Assembly: GCF_005670685.2 (NCBI RefSeq)
Contig: NZ_CP062008.1
Location: 2,790,001-2,854,000, forward strand
DNA: 64,000 nt
Direction of reading: 5' to 3'
Origin: Mycolicibacterium mucogenicum DSM 44124
GTDB taxonomy: Bacteria > Actinomycetota > Actinomycetes > Mycobacteriales > Mycobacteriaceae
The number at the start of each line of letters is the position of its first letter. Positions within the stretch are counted from its first letter, which is position 1. The translations under genes were made by a program, and so were the position numbers. The notes beneath the pieces are model-generated. The model was not told the origin of the DNA and did no database searches. It saw only the letters and a list, made by a program, of their open reading frames with translations. Positions 11,714 to 23,077 of this stretch are shown here, piece after piece.

Positions 11714-12336
11714 CGGAGTTTGCGCGCGCGAGATATGTGCCCGCATCGGAAGCGATGCGGACCGCCCTCAACACCGGACTTTCGAATACACGCAGATGTC
11801 CGGCATGTTGATTTTTTGCCCGTATCGAGCGGAGTTCGTCACAGTAGATATTTCGTACCATGCGTATTGACCATTGCCGACAATACGATTTTATGGCCGC
11901 AGCCTGTAGTTCTACGATTTTCGCTGCGTTGCTCGAATTTCAATAACGATATCCACGCAAACATTTGTGGTGTCGCAGCCCTCGCGTGGGTGCGGTGCTG
12001 GGGTGAACGATGTTCGCTACGGACCGCTATGCTTCCGCCCCGTGGCTGGTTCGAAATGGCTCCGAACCAAACCCCTGCGCAACGGCGCGCCGGGCGGGTT
12101 GGGCCTTCCGCAGCGAGTGTGCTGCGGATATCCGCTGCTGACGGTCGCCTGGTAGCGATTCGACCGAAACGGGTAGCCCCGAATCGGCGGATCAGTTAAT
12201 TTGACCCGGTAGGATTTCGAGCCAGTTTGTTTAACGCGGCAAAGACGATTTCGCAGAGATTTTGAGCGCGGTCTGCAAAGCCACCCGACACGGTGTGTCG
12301 GAATCCGGCCGGACTGCACGGAGAGGCGGTAGCTAA
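11714..12336 (+). other. Long AT-richer intergenic region upstream of the PKS operon
   Basis: 623 bases with no gene I accept. GC content falls clearly at about 11800-11960 and 12185-12260 (for example around ATTTTATGGCC and GTTAATTTGACC), in contrast to both flanks. It probably carries the promoter and leader of the PKS operon. The PKS ribosome site GGAGAGGCGG lies at 12320-12329. A 159-codon open frame (11720-12199) has no mycobacterial codon bias and looks random. No repeats or tRNA were found. Confidence 0.5.
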
Positions 12337-15300
12337 GTGGGTGGGTCACCGACGACACCCGTCGCGATCATCGGCATGGCATGCCGGCTTCCCGGCGGCA
12401 TCAGCTCGCCGGACGAGCTGTGGGAAGCCCTGCTGCGCGGTGACGACCTGGTTACCAAAGTTCCGTTGGAACGGTGGGACGCCGAGGAGTACTACGACCC
12501 GGAGCCCGGCGTGCCCGGCCGGTCGGTCTCCAAGTGGGGCGGTTTCCTGGATGACGTTGCCGGTTTCGACGCCGACTTCTTCAACATCAGCGACCGCGAA
12601 GCCACCGCGATCGACCCACAGCACCGCCTGATCCTCGAAACCTCTTGGGAGGCCGTGGAACACGCGGGCATCGATCCCGCCACCCTGGCCGGCTCACTCA
12701 CCGGCGTCTTCGTGGGCATGACCCACGGCGACTACCAGCTGCTGGCCGCCGACGCCCACGCCATCGAGGGCCCGTACGGCTTCACCGGTAACAACTTCAG
12801 CCTGGCCTCGGGTCGTGTGTCGTACCACCTCGGTGCCCACGGCCCGTCGTACACGGTCGACTCGGCCTGTTCGTCCAGCCTCCTCGCCATCCACAACGCC
12901 TGCCGCAGCCTGCACGACGGTGAGAGCGACGCCGCCCTCGCCGGCGGTGTCTCGATCATGCTGGAGCCGCGCAAGATGTCCTCGGGTTCGGCCCAGGGCA
13001 TGCTGTCGCCGACCGGCCACTGCCACGCCTTCGATGTCGCCGCCGACGGCTTCGTCTCCGCCGAGGCGTCGGTCATGTTCATGCTGAAGCGCCTGGACGA
13101 CGCGCAGCGTGACGGCGACCGCGTCCTCGCGGTCATCCGCGGCACGGCGAGCAACCAGGACGGCCACACCGTCAACATCGCGACCCCGGGCGCGGACGCC
13201 CAGGTCGCCGTCTACCGGCGCGCACTGGACCTCGCCGCCATCGACCCCGCCACCGTCGGCTACATCGAGGCGCACGGCACCGGAACGCCCGTCGGCGATC
13301 CGATCGAATACTCAAGTCTGGCAACGGTTTACGGCAAGCAAGGGCCCGTCGTGCTGGGCTCGGTCAAGACCAACGTCGGACATGCGCAGTCGGCGTCGGG
13401 TGCGGTCGGCCTGATGAAGACCGTCCTGGCCCTGCAGCACGGCGAGGTTCCGAAGAACCTCTACTTCAACGAGATGCCCGCCGAGATGGCGGCCATCAGC
13501 ACCGGGTTGTTCGTGCCGACGGACCTCGTACCGTGGCCCGCGACCGCCGACCACCCGCGCCGTGCCGCCGTGTCCGCCTACGGCCTGTCCGGCACCAACG
13601 TGCACGCCGTCGTCGAGCAGGCCCCGGCCGAGTCGTCGCCGCGCGTCGTGGAAGCGGATAGACAGGGCAGCCACAGCGCCGATGGCAAACTGCTGTTCCC
13701 GGTGTCGTCCACCTCGGCCGAGGAACTGCGCCGCACCGCCGGCAAACTGGCCGACTGGGCCGCGGCCCAGGGCGAGGCCCTCGACCTGGCCGACACCGCC
13801 TACACGCTGGCGCGCCGCCGCGCCCACCGACCGGTGCGCGCCGCCGTCCTCGCCGAGGACGCCGCCGGCCTGATCCACGCGCTACGTGAGGTCGCCGACA
13901 GCGAGACCCCGTACCAGGCCGCGGCCGGTAACGGAGACCGCGGTCCGGTGTGGGTGTTCTCGGGTCAGGGTTCGCAGTGGGCGGCCATGGGCGCCGGCCT
14001 GCTGGCCGCCGAGCCCGCATTCGCGGCCGCCATCGCCGAGATCGAACCGCTCATCGAGGCGGAGTCGGGCTTCTCGATCACCGAGGCCATCACCGCCGGT
14101 GAGACGGTGACCGGCATCGACCGCATCCAGCCCGCCGTGTTCGCGATCCAGGTGGCGCTGGCCGCCACCCTGCGGTCCTACGGTGTGCAGCCCGGCGCGG
14201 TCATCGGCCACTCGATGGGTGAGTCCGCCGCCGCCGTCGTCTCCGGCGCGCTGTCGCTCGAAGATGGCGTGAAGGTGATCTGCCGCCGGTCGAACCTGAT
14301 GCTCAAGGTGTCCGGCTCGGGCGCCATGGCGTCGGTGGAGCTGCCCGCTCAGCAGGTGCTCTCCGAGCTCGGCGCCCGCGGCGTCAGCGACGTCGTGCTC
14401 GCGGTGGTCGCCTCGCCGCAGTCGACCGGTGGTGACAAGGACGCCATCCGCGCGCTGGTCAAGGAATGGGACGAGCGGGGCGTCATGGCCCGCGAGGTCG
14501 CCGTCGACGTCGCGTCGCACACCCCGCAGGTCGACCCGATCCTGGACGAGCTCGCCGACGCCCTCGAGGACCTCGAGCCCGACGAGCCGGCGGTGCCGTA
14601 CTACTCGGCCACGCAGTACGACCCGCGCGACCCCGCGGACTACGACGCCGACTACTGGGTGGACAACCTGCGCCACACCGTGCGCTTCGGTGCTGCCGTG
14701 CAGGCCGCGCTCGACGACGGTTTCCGGGTGTTCATCGAGCTGGCCCCGCATCCGCTGCTGGTGCACGCGGTCAACCAGAACGCCGCGCACCAGGACATCG
14801 GCATCGCCGCGCTGGCCGCGATGCGTCGCGAACAGGACGTGCCGAACGGTCTGCGCGACGTCGTCGCCGATCTGCACACCGCCGGCGCGGCCATCGACTT
14901 CTCGGTGATCTACCCGGACGGCGTGCTCGTCGACGTGCCGTTGCCGACGTGGACCCGTAACCACCTGATCCTGACGCGTGATCCGCACGAGCAGGCCCCC
15001 GGCGGGGCATCGCTCGCGGTGCACCCGCTGCTCGGCGCGCACGTGCGGCTCCCGGAGGAGCCCGAGCGGCACGTCTGGCAGTCCGACGTGGGTACCGGCG
15101 TCCAGCCCTGGCTGGGTGACCACCAGGTGCACAACGTCGCGGCGCTGCCGGGTGCGGCGTACTGCGAGATGGCGCTCGGCGCGGCCCGCGAGGTGCTGGG
15201 CGAGGCCTCCGAGGTCCGCAACGTGACGTTCGAGGCCATGCTGCTGCTCGAGGAGGAGACCGCCGTGTCGGCGGTGGCCACCGCGGTGCCGTCGGGCGAC

Positions 15301-18300
15301 ATCGACTTCCTCGTCGAGACCTACCAGGACGGCGAGCAGGTGCGCCGTGCCGCTGCGACGCTGCATGCCATCGAGGACGACGCCTCCCGGCCGAGCTACA
15401 ACCTGGCCAGGCTGGTCGCCGCCCACACCGAAGACGTCGACGGTGGCGACCTGCGTACCTGGTTCGGCGAGCGCGGCATCCAGTACGGCCCGGCGTTCTC
15501 GGGCCTGACGGCGGCCCACACGACCGCGGGCACCACGGTGCTCGCCGCGGTTGCGCTGCCGGGTGCCATCCGGTCGCAGCAGAGTGCCTACACCGTGCAC
15601 CCGGCGCTGCTCGACGCCTGCTTCCAGGCGGTGGCCGCGCATCCCGAGCTGCACGGCGACACCACCGGCGCGCTGATGCTGCCGCTGGGTGTCGGCAAGC
15701 TGCGGGCCTACGAGTCGACCCGCAACGCGCACTACTGCTACGTCAAGCTCGTCAGCCTCTCGCCGACCGCGGTCGAAGCCGACATCGATGTGCTCGACGA
15801 GCACGGCGCGGTGCTGCTCGCGGTGAGCGGCCTGCGGCTCGGCACCGGCGTGTCCGAGGAGGGCCAGCGTGAGCGGCTGCTCAACGAGCGGCTGCTGAAC
15901 ATCGAGTGGCGCAGCCAGGACGCGCCCGTCGCCAACGTGGTCGATCCGGGTCGCTGGCTGCTGATCTCGGCCGCCGCCGACGCGGACAGCCTGACCGAGA
16001 AGCTGTCCGAGGTGCTGCAGTCCGACGAGGCCGACGTGTCCACCATGGCGTGGCCGGCCGACGCCGACCATGCGTCGAACCTCGAGTCGCTGCAGGCGAC
16101 GCTGACGGCCAAGCCGTTCAAGGGCGTCGTCATCGTCACGGGTGCGCCCGAGGACTCGGCCGCTTCCGCATCGGTGGCCACCGCACAGCGCGGCGTGACG
16201 CAGGTCGAGCAGCTCGTCCACATCGTGCGGGGCCTGCCCGACGTCCCGGGCCAGCCGGCGCGGCTGTACGTGCTCACCCGGGGTGCCCGCACCGTGCTGT
16301 CTGCCGATGTGGCCAACCTGGAGCAGGGCGGCATCCGCGGCCTCATCCGGGCGATCGGCATGGAGTACCCGGCGATGCGGCCGACGCAGATCGACCTGGA
16401 CGTGCAGGCCGACGTGGCGCACGTCGCCGCCGAACTGCTGTCCGGCTCCGAAGAGGACGAGACGGCCTGGCGGTCGGGCGAGTGGTTCACCGCACGCCTG
16501 AACCTCAGCCAGCTGCAGCCCGAGGAGCGTCGCACCACCGTCGTGCGGCCGGAAACCGACGGTGTGCAGCTGCAGATCCGGACCCCCGGAGACCTGTCGT
16601 CGGCCGAGCTGGCGGCGTACGAGCGCGTCGCTCCGGGACCGGGCCAGATCGAGGTCTCGGTCGCGGCGTCGAACCTCAACTTCGCCGACGTGCTGGTCGC
16701 CTACGGCCGGTACCCGAGCTTCGAGGGCCGGCTGCCGCAGCCGGGCGCGGACTTCGCCGGTGTGGTCACCGCGGTCGGCCCGGGCGTCACCGATCATCAG
16801 ATCGGCGACCGGGTCGCGGGCATCTCGCTGACCGGTGCCTGGAAGACGTTCGTCACCTGCGACGCCAACCTGGCCGTGAAGATTCCGGACGACCTGCCCG
16901 AGGGCAGCGCGGCGGCGGTGCCCAGTGCGCACGCCACCGCCTGGTACGGCCTGCACAACCTGGCCCGTATCCAGGCCGGCGACAAGGTGCTGATCCACTC
17001 CGCCACCGGTGGTGTTGGCCAGGCCGCCATCGCCATCGCGCGGGCCGCGGGCGCCGACATCTACGCCACCGCCGGTAGTGACGATCGTCGAAACCTGTTG
17101 CGCAGCTGGGGAATCCAGCATGTCTACGACTCGCGCAGCACCGCCTTCGCCGAGGAGATTCGCCGCGACACCGACGGCTACGGCGTCGACGTCGTGCTGA
17201 ACTCGCTGCCCGGTGCGGCGCAGAAGGCCGGTGTCGAGCTGCTGACCTTCGGCGGCCGGTTCGTCGAGATCGGTAAGCGCGACATCTACGGCGACACCCG
17301 GATGGGCCTGTTCCCGTTCCGCCGGAACCTGTCGTTCTACGCGCTCGACCTGGCGCTGCTGACGCTGACCAACCCCGACGTCACGCGCGGCATGCTCGAG
17401 ACGATCTTCGGACAGATCGCCGACGGCGTGCTGCCGGTGCCGGACACCACGCACTACCCGCTGGCCGAGGCCGCCACCGCCATCCGCGTGATGGGCGCGG
17501 CGGGCCACACCGGCAAGCTCGTTCTCGACATCCCGCACACCGGGGAGTTCGAGGCGGTGCTGTCGCCGGAGAACGCTCCCGTGTACCGGGCCGACGGCTC
17601 CTACATCGTCACCGGTGGTCTGAGCGGCCTGGGCCTGTTCCTGGCCGAGAAGCTGGCCGCCGGTGGTTGCGGACGCATCGTGCTCAACGCGCGTTCGGAG
17701 CCGAGTGCCGCGACCACGAAGGCCATCGAGGCCGTCCGGAGCAAGGGTGCCGAGGTCGAGGTGGTGCTGGGTGACATCGCTGCCACCGACACCGCCGCGC
17801 GCCTGGTCGCCGCGGCCGAGTCGACCGGCAAGCCGCTGCGCGGCGTGCTGCACGGCGCCGCCGTGGTCGAGGACGCGACGTTGCCGAACATCACCGACGA
17901 GCTGATCGAACGCGACTGGGCTCCCAAGGTGTACGGCGCATGGCACCTGCACGAGGCGACGGCCGGGTCCGAGCTGGACTGGTTCAGCTCGTTCTCGTCG
18001 GCAGCCGCCATGGTGGGCTCACCCGGACAGGGTGCGTACGCCGCGGCAAACAGCTGGCTGGACGCGTTCACCCAGTGGCGCCGTTCGCAGGGTTTGCCGG
18101 CGACGGTCATCGCCTGGGGTGCGTGGGCCAAGATCGGCGCCGGGCAGGGCATGGCGGCCGACGAGGCCATGGCGATCGATCCGGAGGACGGCGCGTACGC
18201 GTTCGACGCGATCATCCGCCACGACCGCGCCTACGCCGGCTACGCGCCGGTGGCCGGCGCCGACTGGCTGGTGGCTTTCGCGCAGACCAGCAAGTTTGCG

Positions 18301-18615
18301 GAGTCGTTCGCCAACATCGGGCGGGGCGGTGCGGGCACCAGCGAATTCCTCGCGGAGTTCCACGCACTGTCGGAGGAGGAGCGGCCGGCTCGTCTGAGGC
18401 GCCTGATCACCGACGCTATGTCTATGATACTTAGGCGATCTGTCGACCCCGACCGTCCGTTGGCCGAGTACGGCCTCGATTCACTCGGGGCGCTGGAACT
18501 GCGGACCCGTATCGAAGCTGAGACGGGTGTCCGGATCGGTTCGTCGGACATCACGAATGTCCGAGCACTGGCAGAACGCCTGGGGGAGGCGATTTCGACG
18601 GCGATTTCGACATGA
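12337..18615 (+). CDS. pks5: Mas-type iterative type I polyketide synthase (Pks5-like)
   Basis: A 2092-residue PKS with order KS-AT-DH-ER-KR-ACP, the single-module layout and length of mycobacterial Mas/Pks5 enzymes (about 2100), which elongate fatty acyl starters with methylmalonyl-CoA to make methyl-branched acids. KS: active Cys178 in [13 protein letters not shown], then [12 protein letters not shown] and [21 protein letters not shown] with Ser626. DH: His929 in [12 protein letters not shown] and [12 protein letters not shown]: nucleotide site near residue 1555 ([10 protein letters not shown]). [10 protein letters not shown] near 1757. ACP: Ser2049 in [13 protein letters not shown] start at 12337 has GGAGAGGCGG upstream. 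No thioesterase, so release should need the adjacent acyltransferases. In M. smegmatis a Pks5-type enzyme of such a locus makes lipooligosaccharide acyl chains; that role here is inferred. Confidence 0.93.
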   Translation: MGGSPTTPVAIIGMACRLPGGISSPDELWEALLRGDDLVTKVPLERWDAEEYYDPEPGVPGRSVSKWGGFLDDVAGFDADFFNISDREATAIDPQHRLILETSWEAVEHAGIDPATLAGSLTGVFVGMTHGDYQLLAADAHAIEGPYGFTGNNFSLASGRVSYHLGAHGPSYTVDSACSSSLLAIHNACRSLHDGESDAALAGGVSIMLEPRKMSSGSAQGMLSPTGHCHAFDVAADGFVSAEASVMFMLKRLDDAQRDGDRVLAVIRGTASNQDGHTVNIATPGADAQVAVYRRALDLAAIDPATVGYIEAHGTGTPVGDPIEYSSLATVYGKQGPVVLGSVKTNVGHAQSASGAVGLMKTVLALQHGEVPKNLYFNEMPAEMAAISTGLFVPTDLVPWPATADHPRRAAVSAYGLSGTNVHAVVEQAPAESSPRVVEADRQGSHSADGKLLFPVSSTSAEELRRTAGKLADWAAAQGEALDLADTAYTLARRRAHRPVRAAVLAEDAAGLIHALREVADSETPYQAAAGNGDRGPVWVFSGQGSQWAAMGAGLLAAEPAFAAAIAEIEPLIEAESGFSITEAITAGETVTGIDRIQPAVFAIQVALAATLRSYGVQPGAVIGHSMGESAAAVVSGALSLEDGVKVICRRSNLMLKVSGSGAMASVELPAQQVLSELGARGVSDVVLAVVASPQSTGGDKDAIRALVKEWDERGVMAREVAVDVASHTPQVDPILDELADALEDLEPDEPAVPYYSATQYDPRDPADYDADYWVDNLRHTVRFGAAVQAALDDGFRVFIELAPHPLLVHAVNQNAAHQDIGIAALAAMRREQDVPNGLRDVVADLHTAGAAIDFSVIYPDGVLVDVPLPTWTRNHLILTRDPHEQAPGGASLAVHPLLGAHVRLPEEPERHVWQSDVGTGVQPWLGDHQVHNVAALPGAAYCEMALGAAREVLGEASEVRNVTFEAMLLLEEETAVSAVATAVPSGDIDFLVETYQDGEQVRRAAATLHAIEDDASRPSYNLARLVAAHTEDVDGGDLRTWFGERGIQYGPAFSGLTAAHTTAGTTVLAAVALPGAIRSQQSAYTVHPALLDACFQAVAAHPELHGDTTGALMLPLGVGKLRAYESTRNAHYCYVKLVSLSPTAVEADIDVLDEHGAVLLAVSGLRLGTGVSEEGQRERLLNERLLNIEWRSQDAPVANVVDPGRWLLISAAADADSLTEKLSEVLQSDEADVSTMAWPADADHASNLESLQATLTAKPFKGVVIVTGAPEDSAASASVATAQRGVTQVEQLVHIVRGLPDVPGQPARLYVLTRGARTVLSADVANLEQGGIRGLIRAIGMEYPAMRPTQIDLDVQADVAHVAAELLSGSEEDETAWRSGEWFTARLNLSQLQPEERRTTVVRPETDGVQLQIRTPGDLSSAELAAYERVAPGPGQIEVSVAASNLNFADVLVAYGRYPSFEGRLPQPGADFAGVVTAVGPGVTDHQIGDRVAGISLTGAWKTFVTCDANLAVKIPDDLPEGSAAAVPSAHATAWYGLHNLARIQAGDKVLIHSATGGVGQAAIAIARAAGADIYATAGSDDRRNLLRSWGIQHVYDSRSTAFAEEIRRDTDGYGVDVVLNSLPGAAQKAGVELLTFGGRFVEIGKRDIYGDTRMGLFPFRRNLSFYALDLALLTLTNPDVTRGMLETIFGQIADGVLPVPDTTHYPLAEAATAIRVMGAAGHTGKLVLDIPHTGEFEAVLSPENAPVYRADGSYIVTGGLSGLGLFLAEKLAAGGCGRIVLNARSEPSAATTKAIEAVRSKGAEVEVVLGDIAATDTAARLVAAAESTGKPLRGVLHGAAVVEDATLPNITDELIERDWAPKVYGAWHLHEATAGSELDWFSSFSSAAAMVGSPGQGAYAAANSWLDAFTQWRRSQGLPATVIAWGAWAKIGAGQGMAADEAMAIDPEDGAYAFDAIIRHDRAYAGYAPVAGADWLVAFAQTSKFAESFANIGRGGAGTSEFLAEFHALSEEERPARLRRLITDAMSMILRRSVDPDRPLAEYGLDSLGALELRTRIEAETGVRIGSSDITNVRALAERLGEAISTAIST

Positions 18616-18678
18616 CGGGTCAGAGTAGGGCGTCACAGAAGCCGCGCGCTGAATTCACCGAAGCACAGGAGAGTGAAC

Positions 18679-20151
18679 ATGGTTGCGATTAGGACCATCC
18701 ATGACTGGATGGGTTCCTCGGGTGTTCTGACTTCCTGGAACCCTTCGTCTGCGTCGCTTGCCAAGCTGCGCAACGCACCGGTCAGCTCGGTACCGGTCAG
18801 CTACCAGCAGAGCCAGCACATCCGCGCGTTCCGTTCGCACGAGCGCAACGGCACGGACATGGCCCGGCTGAACATCGCCGCATGGGACATGCCGGGTAAG
18901 TGCGATGTCCGGGCGATGACGCACGTCATCAACGCTTACGTCCGCCGCCACGACACGTTCCACAGCTGGTTCGAGTTGCTCGACGACGATTCGGTGGTGC
19001 GCCGGACGGCGAAGAGCCCGCGGGACATCAAGCTGGTGGCCACCGAGCACGGCGAGATGAACGCGCAGCAGTGGCGTGACCACGTGCTCGCGACGCCCGA
19101 TCCGCTGCAGTGGGACTGCTTCCACTTCGGCATCATCCAGCGCGACGACCACTTCACCTTCTACTTCAGCATCGACCACGTGCACACCGATGCACTGCTG
19201 ATGGGACTGGTGCTCGTCGAGATCCACCTGATGTACGCGGCTCTCGTGAGTGGCGCCCCGCCGATCCCGCTGGCCGACGCCGGCAGCTACGACGACTACT
19301 GCGTCAAGCAGGCGGAGTTCACGTCGGCGCTGACGCTGGAGTCCCCGGAGGTCAAGGACTGGATCAAGTTCGCCGAGGCCAACGACGGCACGCTGCCGTG
19401 CTTCCCGCTGCCGCTCGGCGACCCGTCGGTGCCCTGCGGCGGTGAGATGCTGACCGTCCGGTTGATGGACAAGCATCAGTCGGAGCGGTTCGAGTCGGCC
19501 TGCCTGTCCGCGGGTGCCCGCGTGATCGGTGGCGTCATCGCGTGCGCGGCGCTCGCCGAGCACGAGCTGACGGGCCGGCCGATCTACAACGTCATCACCC
19601 CGACCACGACGCGCCGCACCCCGGCCGAGTTCATGACGACGGGCTGGTTCACCGGCGTCGTGCCGATCAGCGTCCCGGTGGTGCCGGAGTCGTTCGGCGA
19701 CACCGCCCGCGCCATGCAGAAGGCGTTCGACGCCGGCATGGACCTCGCGCACGTCCCGTTCGAGCGCGTGCTGGAACTGGCCGAGGGCAAGGTCGCCTCG
19801 ATCCGCAAGGCGGACCCGGGCGTGCCGATGGTGTCGTACCTCGACACCAACCTGCCGCCGCTGTCGCCGGCGATCATGAACGAGTGGGAACGGCTCAACG
19901 GCCGCGTGTACAGCGATGCCCGCTCGGCGTACCAGATCGGCATCTGGGTGAACCGTTCCGAGAAGGAAACCTCGGTCACCATCGCCTACCCGGACAACCC
20001 GATCGCCCGCGAATCGGTGGACAAGTACCTGCACGCGATGCGTGCGGTGTACCTGCGTGTCGCCGACGGTGCCGGTTCTGGTTCGGGGCGCTCAGATGCC
20101 TTGCGCCACAACGGCTGCCGCAGCGAACTGATTCGAGCTGTGAAGGGCTGA
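18679..20151 (+). CDS. PapA-type polyketide-associated acyltransferase
   Basis: A 490-residue acyltransferase of the mycobacterial Pap family (condensation-domain superfamily), which moves acyl chains from a PKS or acyl-CoA to a sugar or diol hydroxyl. The catalytic HxxxD is His167-Asp171 in SIDHVHTDAL; GWFTGVVPI near residue 325 resembles the second conserved region. No signal peptide. The ATG at 18679 follows AGGAGAG (18667-18673). It lies 63 bases after the PKS, and the next gene starts four bases after its stop, so all are in one operon. Closest by feel to PapA3/PapA4-like proteins; the acceptor, probably trehalose or a trehalose-based oligosaccharide, is inferred from context. Confidence 0.88.
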   Translation: MVAIRTIHDWMGSSGVLTSWNPSSASLAKLRNAPVSSVPVSYQQSQHIRAFRSHERNGTDMARLNIAAWDMPGKCDVRAMTHVINAYVRRHDTFHSWFELLDDDSVVRRTAKSPRDIKLVATEHGEMNAQQWRDHVLATPDPLQWDCFHFGIIQRDDHFTFYFSIDHVHTDALLMGLVLVEIHLMYAALVSGAPPIPLADAGSYDDYCVKQAEFTSALTLESPEVKDWIKFAEANDGTLPCFPLPLGDPSVPCGGEMLTVRLMDKHQSERFESACLSAGARVIGGVIACAALAEHELTGRPIYNVITPTTTRRTPAEFMTTGWFTGVVPISVPVVPESFGDTARAMQKAFDAGMDLAHVPFERVLELAEGKVASIRKADPGVPMVSYLDTNLPPLSPAIMNEWERLNGRVYSDARSAYQIGIWVNRSEKETSVTIAYPDNPIARESVDKYLHAMRAVYLRVADGAGSGSGRSDALRHNGCRSELIRAVKG

Positions 20152-20154
20152 GTT

Positions 20155-21564
20155 GTGACGACCTCCACGCGCCCGTCGCGTGTGCCTTTGTTGCGCCGCT
20201 GGTTGGCAGACAACGACGGTGACGAGAGCCGCGTGCTCGACTACGTCGACCAGGCGATGTTCCTGGGTCTGCGGGCCACCGGACAGGCCGCTGTCATGCA
20301 GTTCGGCTGGGTTTACGAGCACCCGGTCGACATGGATGGTCTGCGCCGGTTCCACTACAACTTCGGTCACGGTCTCGGCGGGCGGCAGATCGAGCCGTCG
20401 ATCCTGCCGTTCGGCCGGCACCGGTGGGTCTCGGCGCTCGGGCCGCCCGCGCCGATCCGGATGTACGAGACCGTGCGTCCCCGGTCGGAACTCGGCGACT
20501 TCCTCGACGAGCACGCCCAGATCCCGGTCGACCCCGAGTTCGGACCGACGTGGCACATGGGTGTGCAGCCGCTCGACGACGGCGCCACGGTGGTCAGCCT
20601 GGTCGGTTCGCACTGCATCGCCGACGGTGGCGGCGCGATGCTGACGGTGTTCGAATCGGTGACGGGCCAGCGGCGCGACCTCGGCCTGCCGCAACCACAC
20701 TCCCGGTCCCGTTGGGGCGCGGTGCGCGCCGATCTGCGCCAGACCTTCCGCGATCTGCCCGAACTCGGCCGTTCGATCAAATCGGCGGCGAAGCAGGCCT
20801 ATCAGAAGCGCAGCGAGCTGCGACGCTCCGGGAAGTCGCCTGCGGCCCATCTGGATTCGGACAGTGCCAAGCAAAATCTCGTGGTACCGGCGATCTTTGC
20901 GTTCATCGACGCCGCCGAGTTCGAAGCGCGGGCCAAGGCGCTCGGTGGAAACAGCTATGCGCTGATCGCCGGATTCGCCGCCCGGTTGTCCGAGCGGATG
21001 GGCCGGTTCAGCGAGGCCGAGGGCGTGGTGCCGCTGGTCGTGCCGATCAACGACCGCACGCTGGAGGACACCCGTGCCAACGCGGTGCTGATCGGTGATG
21101 CCCGGGTCAATCCGAAGGGTGTCGCCGACGATCTGACGGAGACGCGGGCGGTCATCAAGGAAGCCCTGCGCAAGATGCGTGAGGAGCCCGACGAGAAGTT
21201 GGAGCTGCTGCCGCTGACGCCGTTCATCCCCAAGCGGGCCGTCACGCAGGCCGCTGATATCGCGGTCGGGTTCGGCGAGTTGCCGGTCTTCTGCTCGAAC
21301 CTCGGTGTGCTGCCGGACGATCTGGCTCGCGTCGACGGAACTCAGGCCGAATACGTCATGGCACGCGGCGTCGACGGTCAGGTTCCGCGCGGCGTGCTGG
21401 AGCACCGCAAAGGCATTCTCACCGTCATCTCGATGCAGATGATCGGGCGGGTATCGATGGCCGTCATCGGCTACCAGCCGGGCGCCGAGAACACCAAGGC
21501 GACGCTGCGCGCGCACGTGGAAGCGACGCTGGCCGAGTTCGGCCTGTCCGCGGTCTACGAATAA
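20155..21564 (+). CDS. WS/DGAT-like acyltransferase (condensation-domain fold), first of a tandem pair
   Basis: A 469-residue protein of the wax-ester-synthase/diacylglycerol-acyltransferase-like group. The motif HxxxDG is present as HCIADG (His153, Asp157), and DYVDQAMFLGL near the N-terminus matches the family opening. It is clearly paralogous to the next gene: both have VDxDGLRRFHxNFG, LPFGRxRWV, RPRSEL and ELLPLTPFIP-type blocks. The GTG start at 20155 has AAGGG at 20143-20147. Within the PKS operon it probably transfers a second fatty acid to the glycolipid, but it could also act in storage-lipid synthesis; the operon setting favours the former. Confidence 0.82.
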   Translation: MTTSTRPSRVPLLRRWLADNDGDESRVLDYVDQAMFLGLRATGQAAVMQFGWVYEHPVDMDGLRRFHYNFGHGLGGRQIEPSILPFGRHRWVSALGPPAPIRMYETVRPRSELGDFLDEHAQIPVDPEFGPTWHMGVQPLDDGATVVSLVGSHCIADGGGAMLTVFESVTGQRRDLGLPQPHSRSRWGAVRADLRQTFRDLPELGRSIKSAAKQAYQKRSELRRSGKSPAAHLDSDSAKQNLVVPAIFAFIDAAEFEARAKALGGNSYALIAGFAARLSERMGRFSEAEGVVPLVVPINDRTLEDTRANAVLIGDARVNPKGVADDLTETRAVIKEALRKMREEPDEKLELLPLTPFIPKRAVTQAADIAVGFGELPVFCSNLGVLPDDLARVDGTQAEYVMARGVDGQVPRGVLEHRKGILTVISMQMIGRVSMAVIGYQPGAENTKATLRAHVEATLAEFGLSAVYE

Positions 21565-21620
21565 TCCGCGTAATCCCAAGTTCGACAACCGAATAACCGA
21601 CGTGAAGGGCCAGGTCTATT

Positions 21621-23033
21621 TTGTCCACTGATACCCGGTCGAACGGAACCGGCCGCGGCCGGTTCGCCAAGCTGCCCCCGGAGCTGGACCGTCCGCAGGA
21701 CCGTCTGGACTACATGGACGAGGCGACCTTCCTGTCGTACCGGGCCAGTGGCCGGGTCCAGGTCATGCTGGCGCTGTGGTTCTACGAAGGGCCCGTCGAC
21801 CTCGACGGCCTGCGCCGTTTCCACGCGAACTTCGGCCGGAGCCTGGCGGCCCGGCGCATCGAGCGCTCGCCGCTGCCGTTCGGCCGGGCCCGCTGGGTGG
21901 CCGCGCCGGCCGTCGAGCGCCCGCTGGACATCGTCGAAACCGCCCGCCCGCGTTCGGAACTGACCGACTGGCTGGAGGAGCGCTCGCAGATCCCGATCGA
22001 TCCCGAGCACGGCCCCGGCTGGCACCTGGGTGTCCAGAAGTTCAGCGACGGTTCGACGGGCGTGGCGCTGGCGCTGTCGCACTGCCTGATCGACGGCACC
22101 GGCGCGGTGGCCGCGATCATGGAGTCGGTGCTCGGACAGGGCCGCGACCTGGGCTACGCCCAGCCGGGCTCCCGGACCCGCTGGCAGGGTCTGCGCGCCG
22201 ACCTGCGCCAGGCCCGGCGCGATTGGCCCGAGGTCCGGCGGACCGTGGTGGCCGCCGCCAAGATGCTGCACCGCAGGCGGCATGAAATCTCCAAGTCCGG
22301 TGACACCCGGCCCGCGCCGACGGCGGCCAACCCTGACGAGTACGTGCTGCTGCCGTTCGCCGGTACCCACATCGACGTCGAGCAGTGGGACGCCAAGTGC
22401 GCCACCCTCGGCGGCAACACCTACTCGCTGGCCGCGGCGTTCGCCGCCCGGCTGGGGGTGCGGATGGAACGGCATCGCAAGCACGACAACAACATTGCGC
22501 TCATGGTCGCGGTCAACGACCGGACGTCGATGGAGGACACGCGCGCCAACGCCATGGCGTTCGCCAATCTCACCGTCGACCCGACGCACGTCGCCAAGGA
22601 CCTGACGGATCTGCGTGGCGCACTGCGCACGTCGCTGTCCACGGCCAAGGAACAGCCGGACGAGTCGTTCATCCTGCTGCCGCTGACGCCGTTCATCCCG
22701 CTGCGCGCGGTGAACAAGACGGCCGACCTGGTGCTCGGCGACATGCCGGTGACGTGCTCCAACTTCGCCGAGCTGCCGGACCTGATGTGCCGCCCCGACG
22801 GCGTCAACCAGGCGACGTTCCTGAACTGCTGGGGCGTCGAGCAGAAGGTCAAGCGGGCCGACATCGAGCGGCCCGGCGGCCTGCTGGTGGTCGCGTCCGG
22901 TCGCTACAACGGCCGGGTGAATCTCGGCATCGTCGGCTACCAGGTGGGCGCCGAGAACAACCGGGTCATGCTGCGCGAACTCGTCCGCGAGACGCTCGAG
23001 GAATTCGACCTCACGCCGCTGACCATCTACTGA
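21621..23033 (+). CDS. WS/DGAT-like acyltransferase, second of a tandem pair
   Basis: A 470-residue paralogue of the preceding gene with catalytic HCLIDG (His154, Asp158) and the same block order (DYMDEATFLSYRASG, LRRFHANFGRSLAARR, RWVAAP, RPRSEL, PLTPFIPLRAV). The start is TTG at 21621, weakly supported by AAGGG at 21605-21609; no ATG or GTG gives a full N-terminus. The 56-base gap after the previous gene has no terminator, and a strong hairpin follows the stop, so this is probably the last gene of the PKS operon. Retention of both catalytic motifs argues that the copies have separate acyl or site specificities. Confidence 0.82.
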   Translation: MSTDTRSNGTGRGRFAKLPPELDRPQDRLDYMDEATFLSYRASGRVQVMLALWFYEGPVDLDGLRRFHANFGRSLAARRIERSPLPFGRARWVAAPAVERPLDIVETARPRSELTDWLEERSQIPIDPEHGPGWHLGVQKFSDGSTGVALALSHCLIDGTGAVAAIMESVLGQGRDLGYAQPGSRTRWQGLRADLRQARRDWPEVRRTVVAAAKMLHRRRHEISKSGDTRPAPTAANPDEYVLLPFAGTHIDVEQWDAKCATLGGNTYSLAAAFAARLGVRMERHRKHDNNIALMVAVNDRTSMEDTRANAMAFANLTVDPTHVAKDLTDLRGALRTSLSTAKEQPDESFILLPLTPFIPLRAVNKTADLVLGDMPVTCSNFAELPDLMCRPDGVNQATFLNCWGVEQKVKRADIERPGGLLVVASGRYNGRVNLGIVGYQVGAENNRVMLRELVRETLEEFDLTPLTIY

Positions 23034-23042
23034 CGGGCGGTC

Positions 23043-23077
23043 CCGCCCAGGCCCCTAACGGGCCTGGGCGGCCTTTT
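23043..23077 (+). terminator. Intrinsic terminator of the PKS-acyltransferase operon
   Basis: A 12-bp perfect inverted repeat (arms 23043-23054 and 23060-23071, core CGCCCAGGCCC/GGGCCTGGGCG, five-base loop) is followed by TTTT at 23074-23077. It begins ten bases after the acyltransferase stop and overlaps the 3' end of the convergent glycosyltransferase, whose stop codon falls in the loop region. On the minus strand no T-tract follows, so it should terminate mainly plus-strand transcription. Confidence 0.8.

Noticed and set aside
11720..12199. 159-codon open frame upstream of the PKS
   Set aside because: Composition unlike a mycobacterial protein, lies in an AT-rich control region, no ribosome site and no recognisable domain.
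13882..17952. 1356-codon open frame antisense to the PKS
   Set aside because: Mirror of high-GC codon usage on the plus strand; Arg/Gly/Val/His-rich product without family motifs, while the sense frame encodes a complete PKS.
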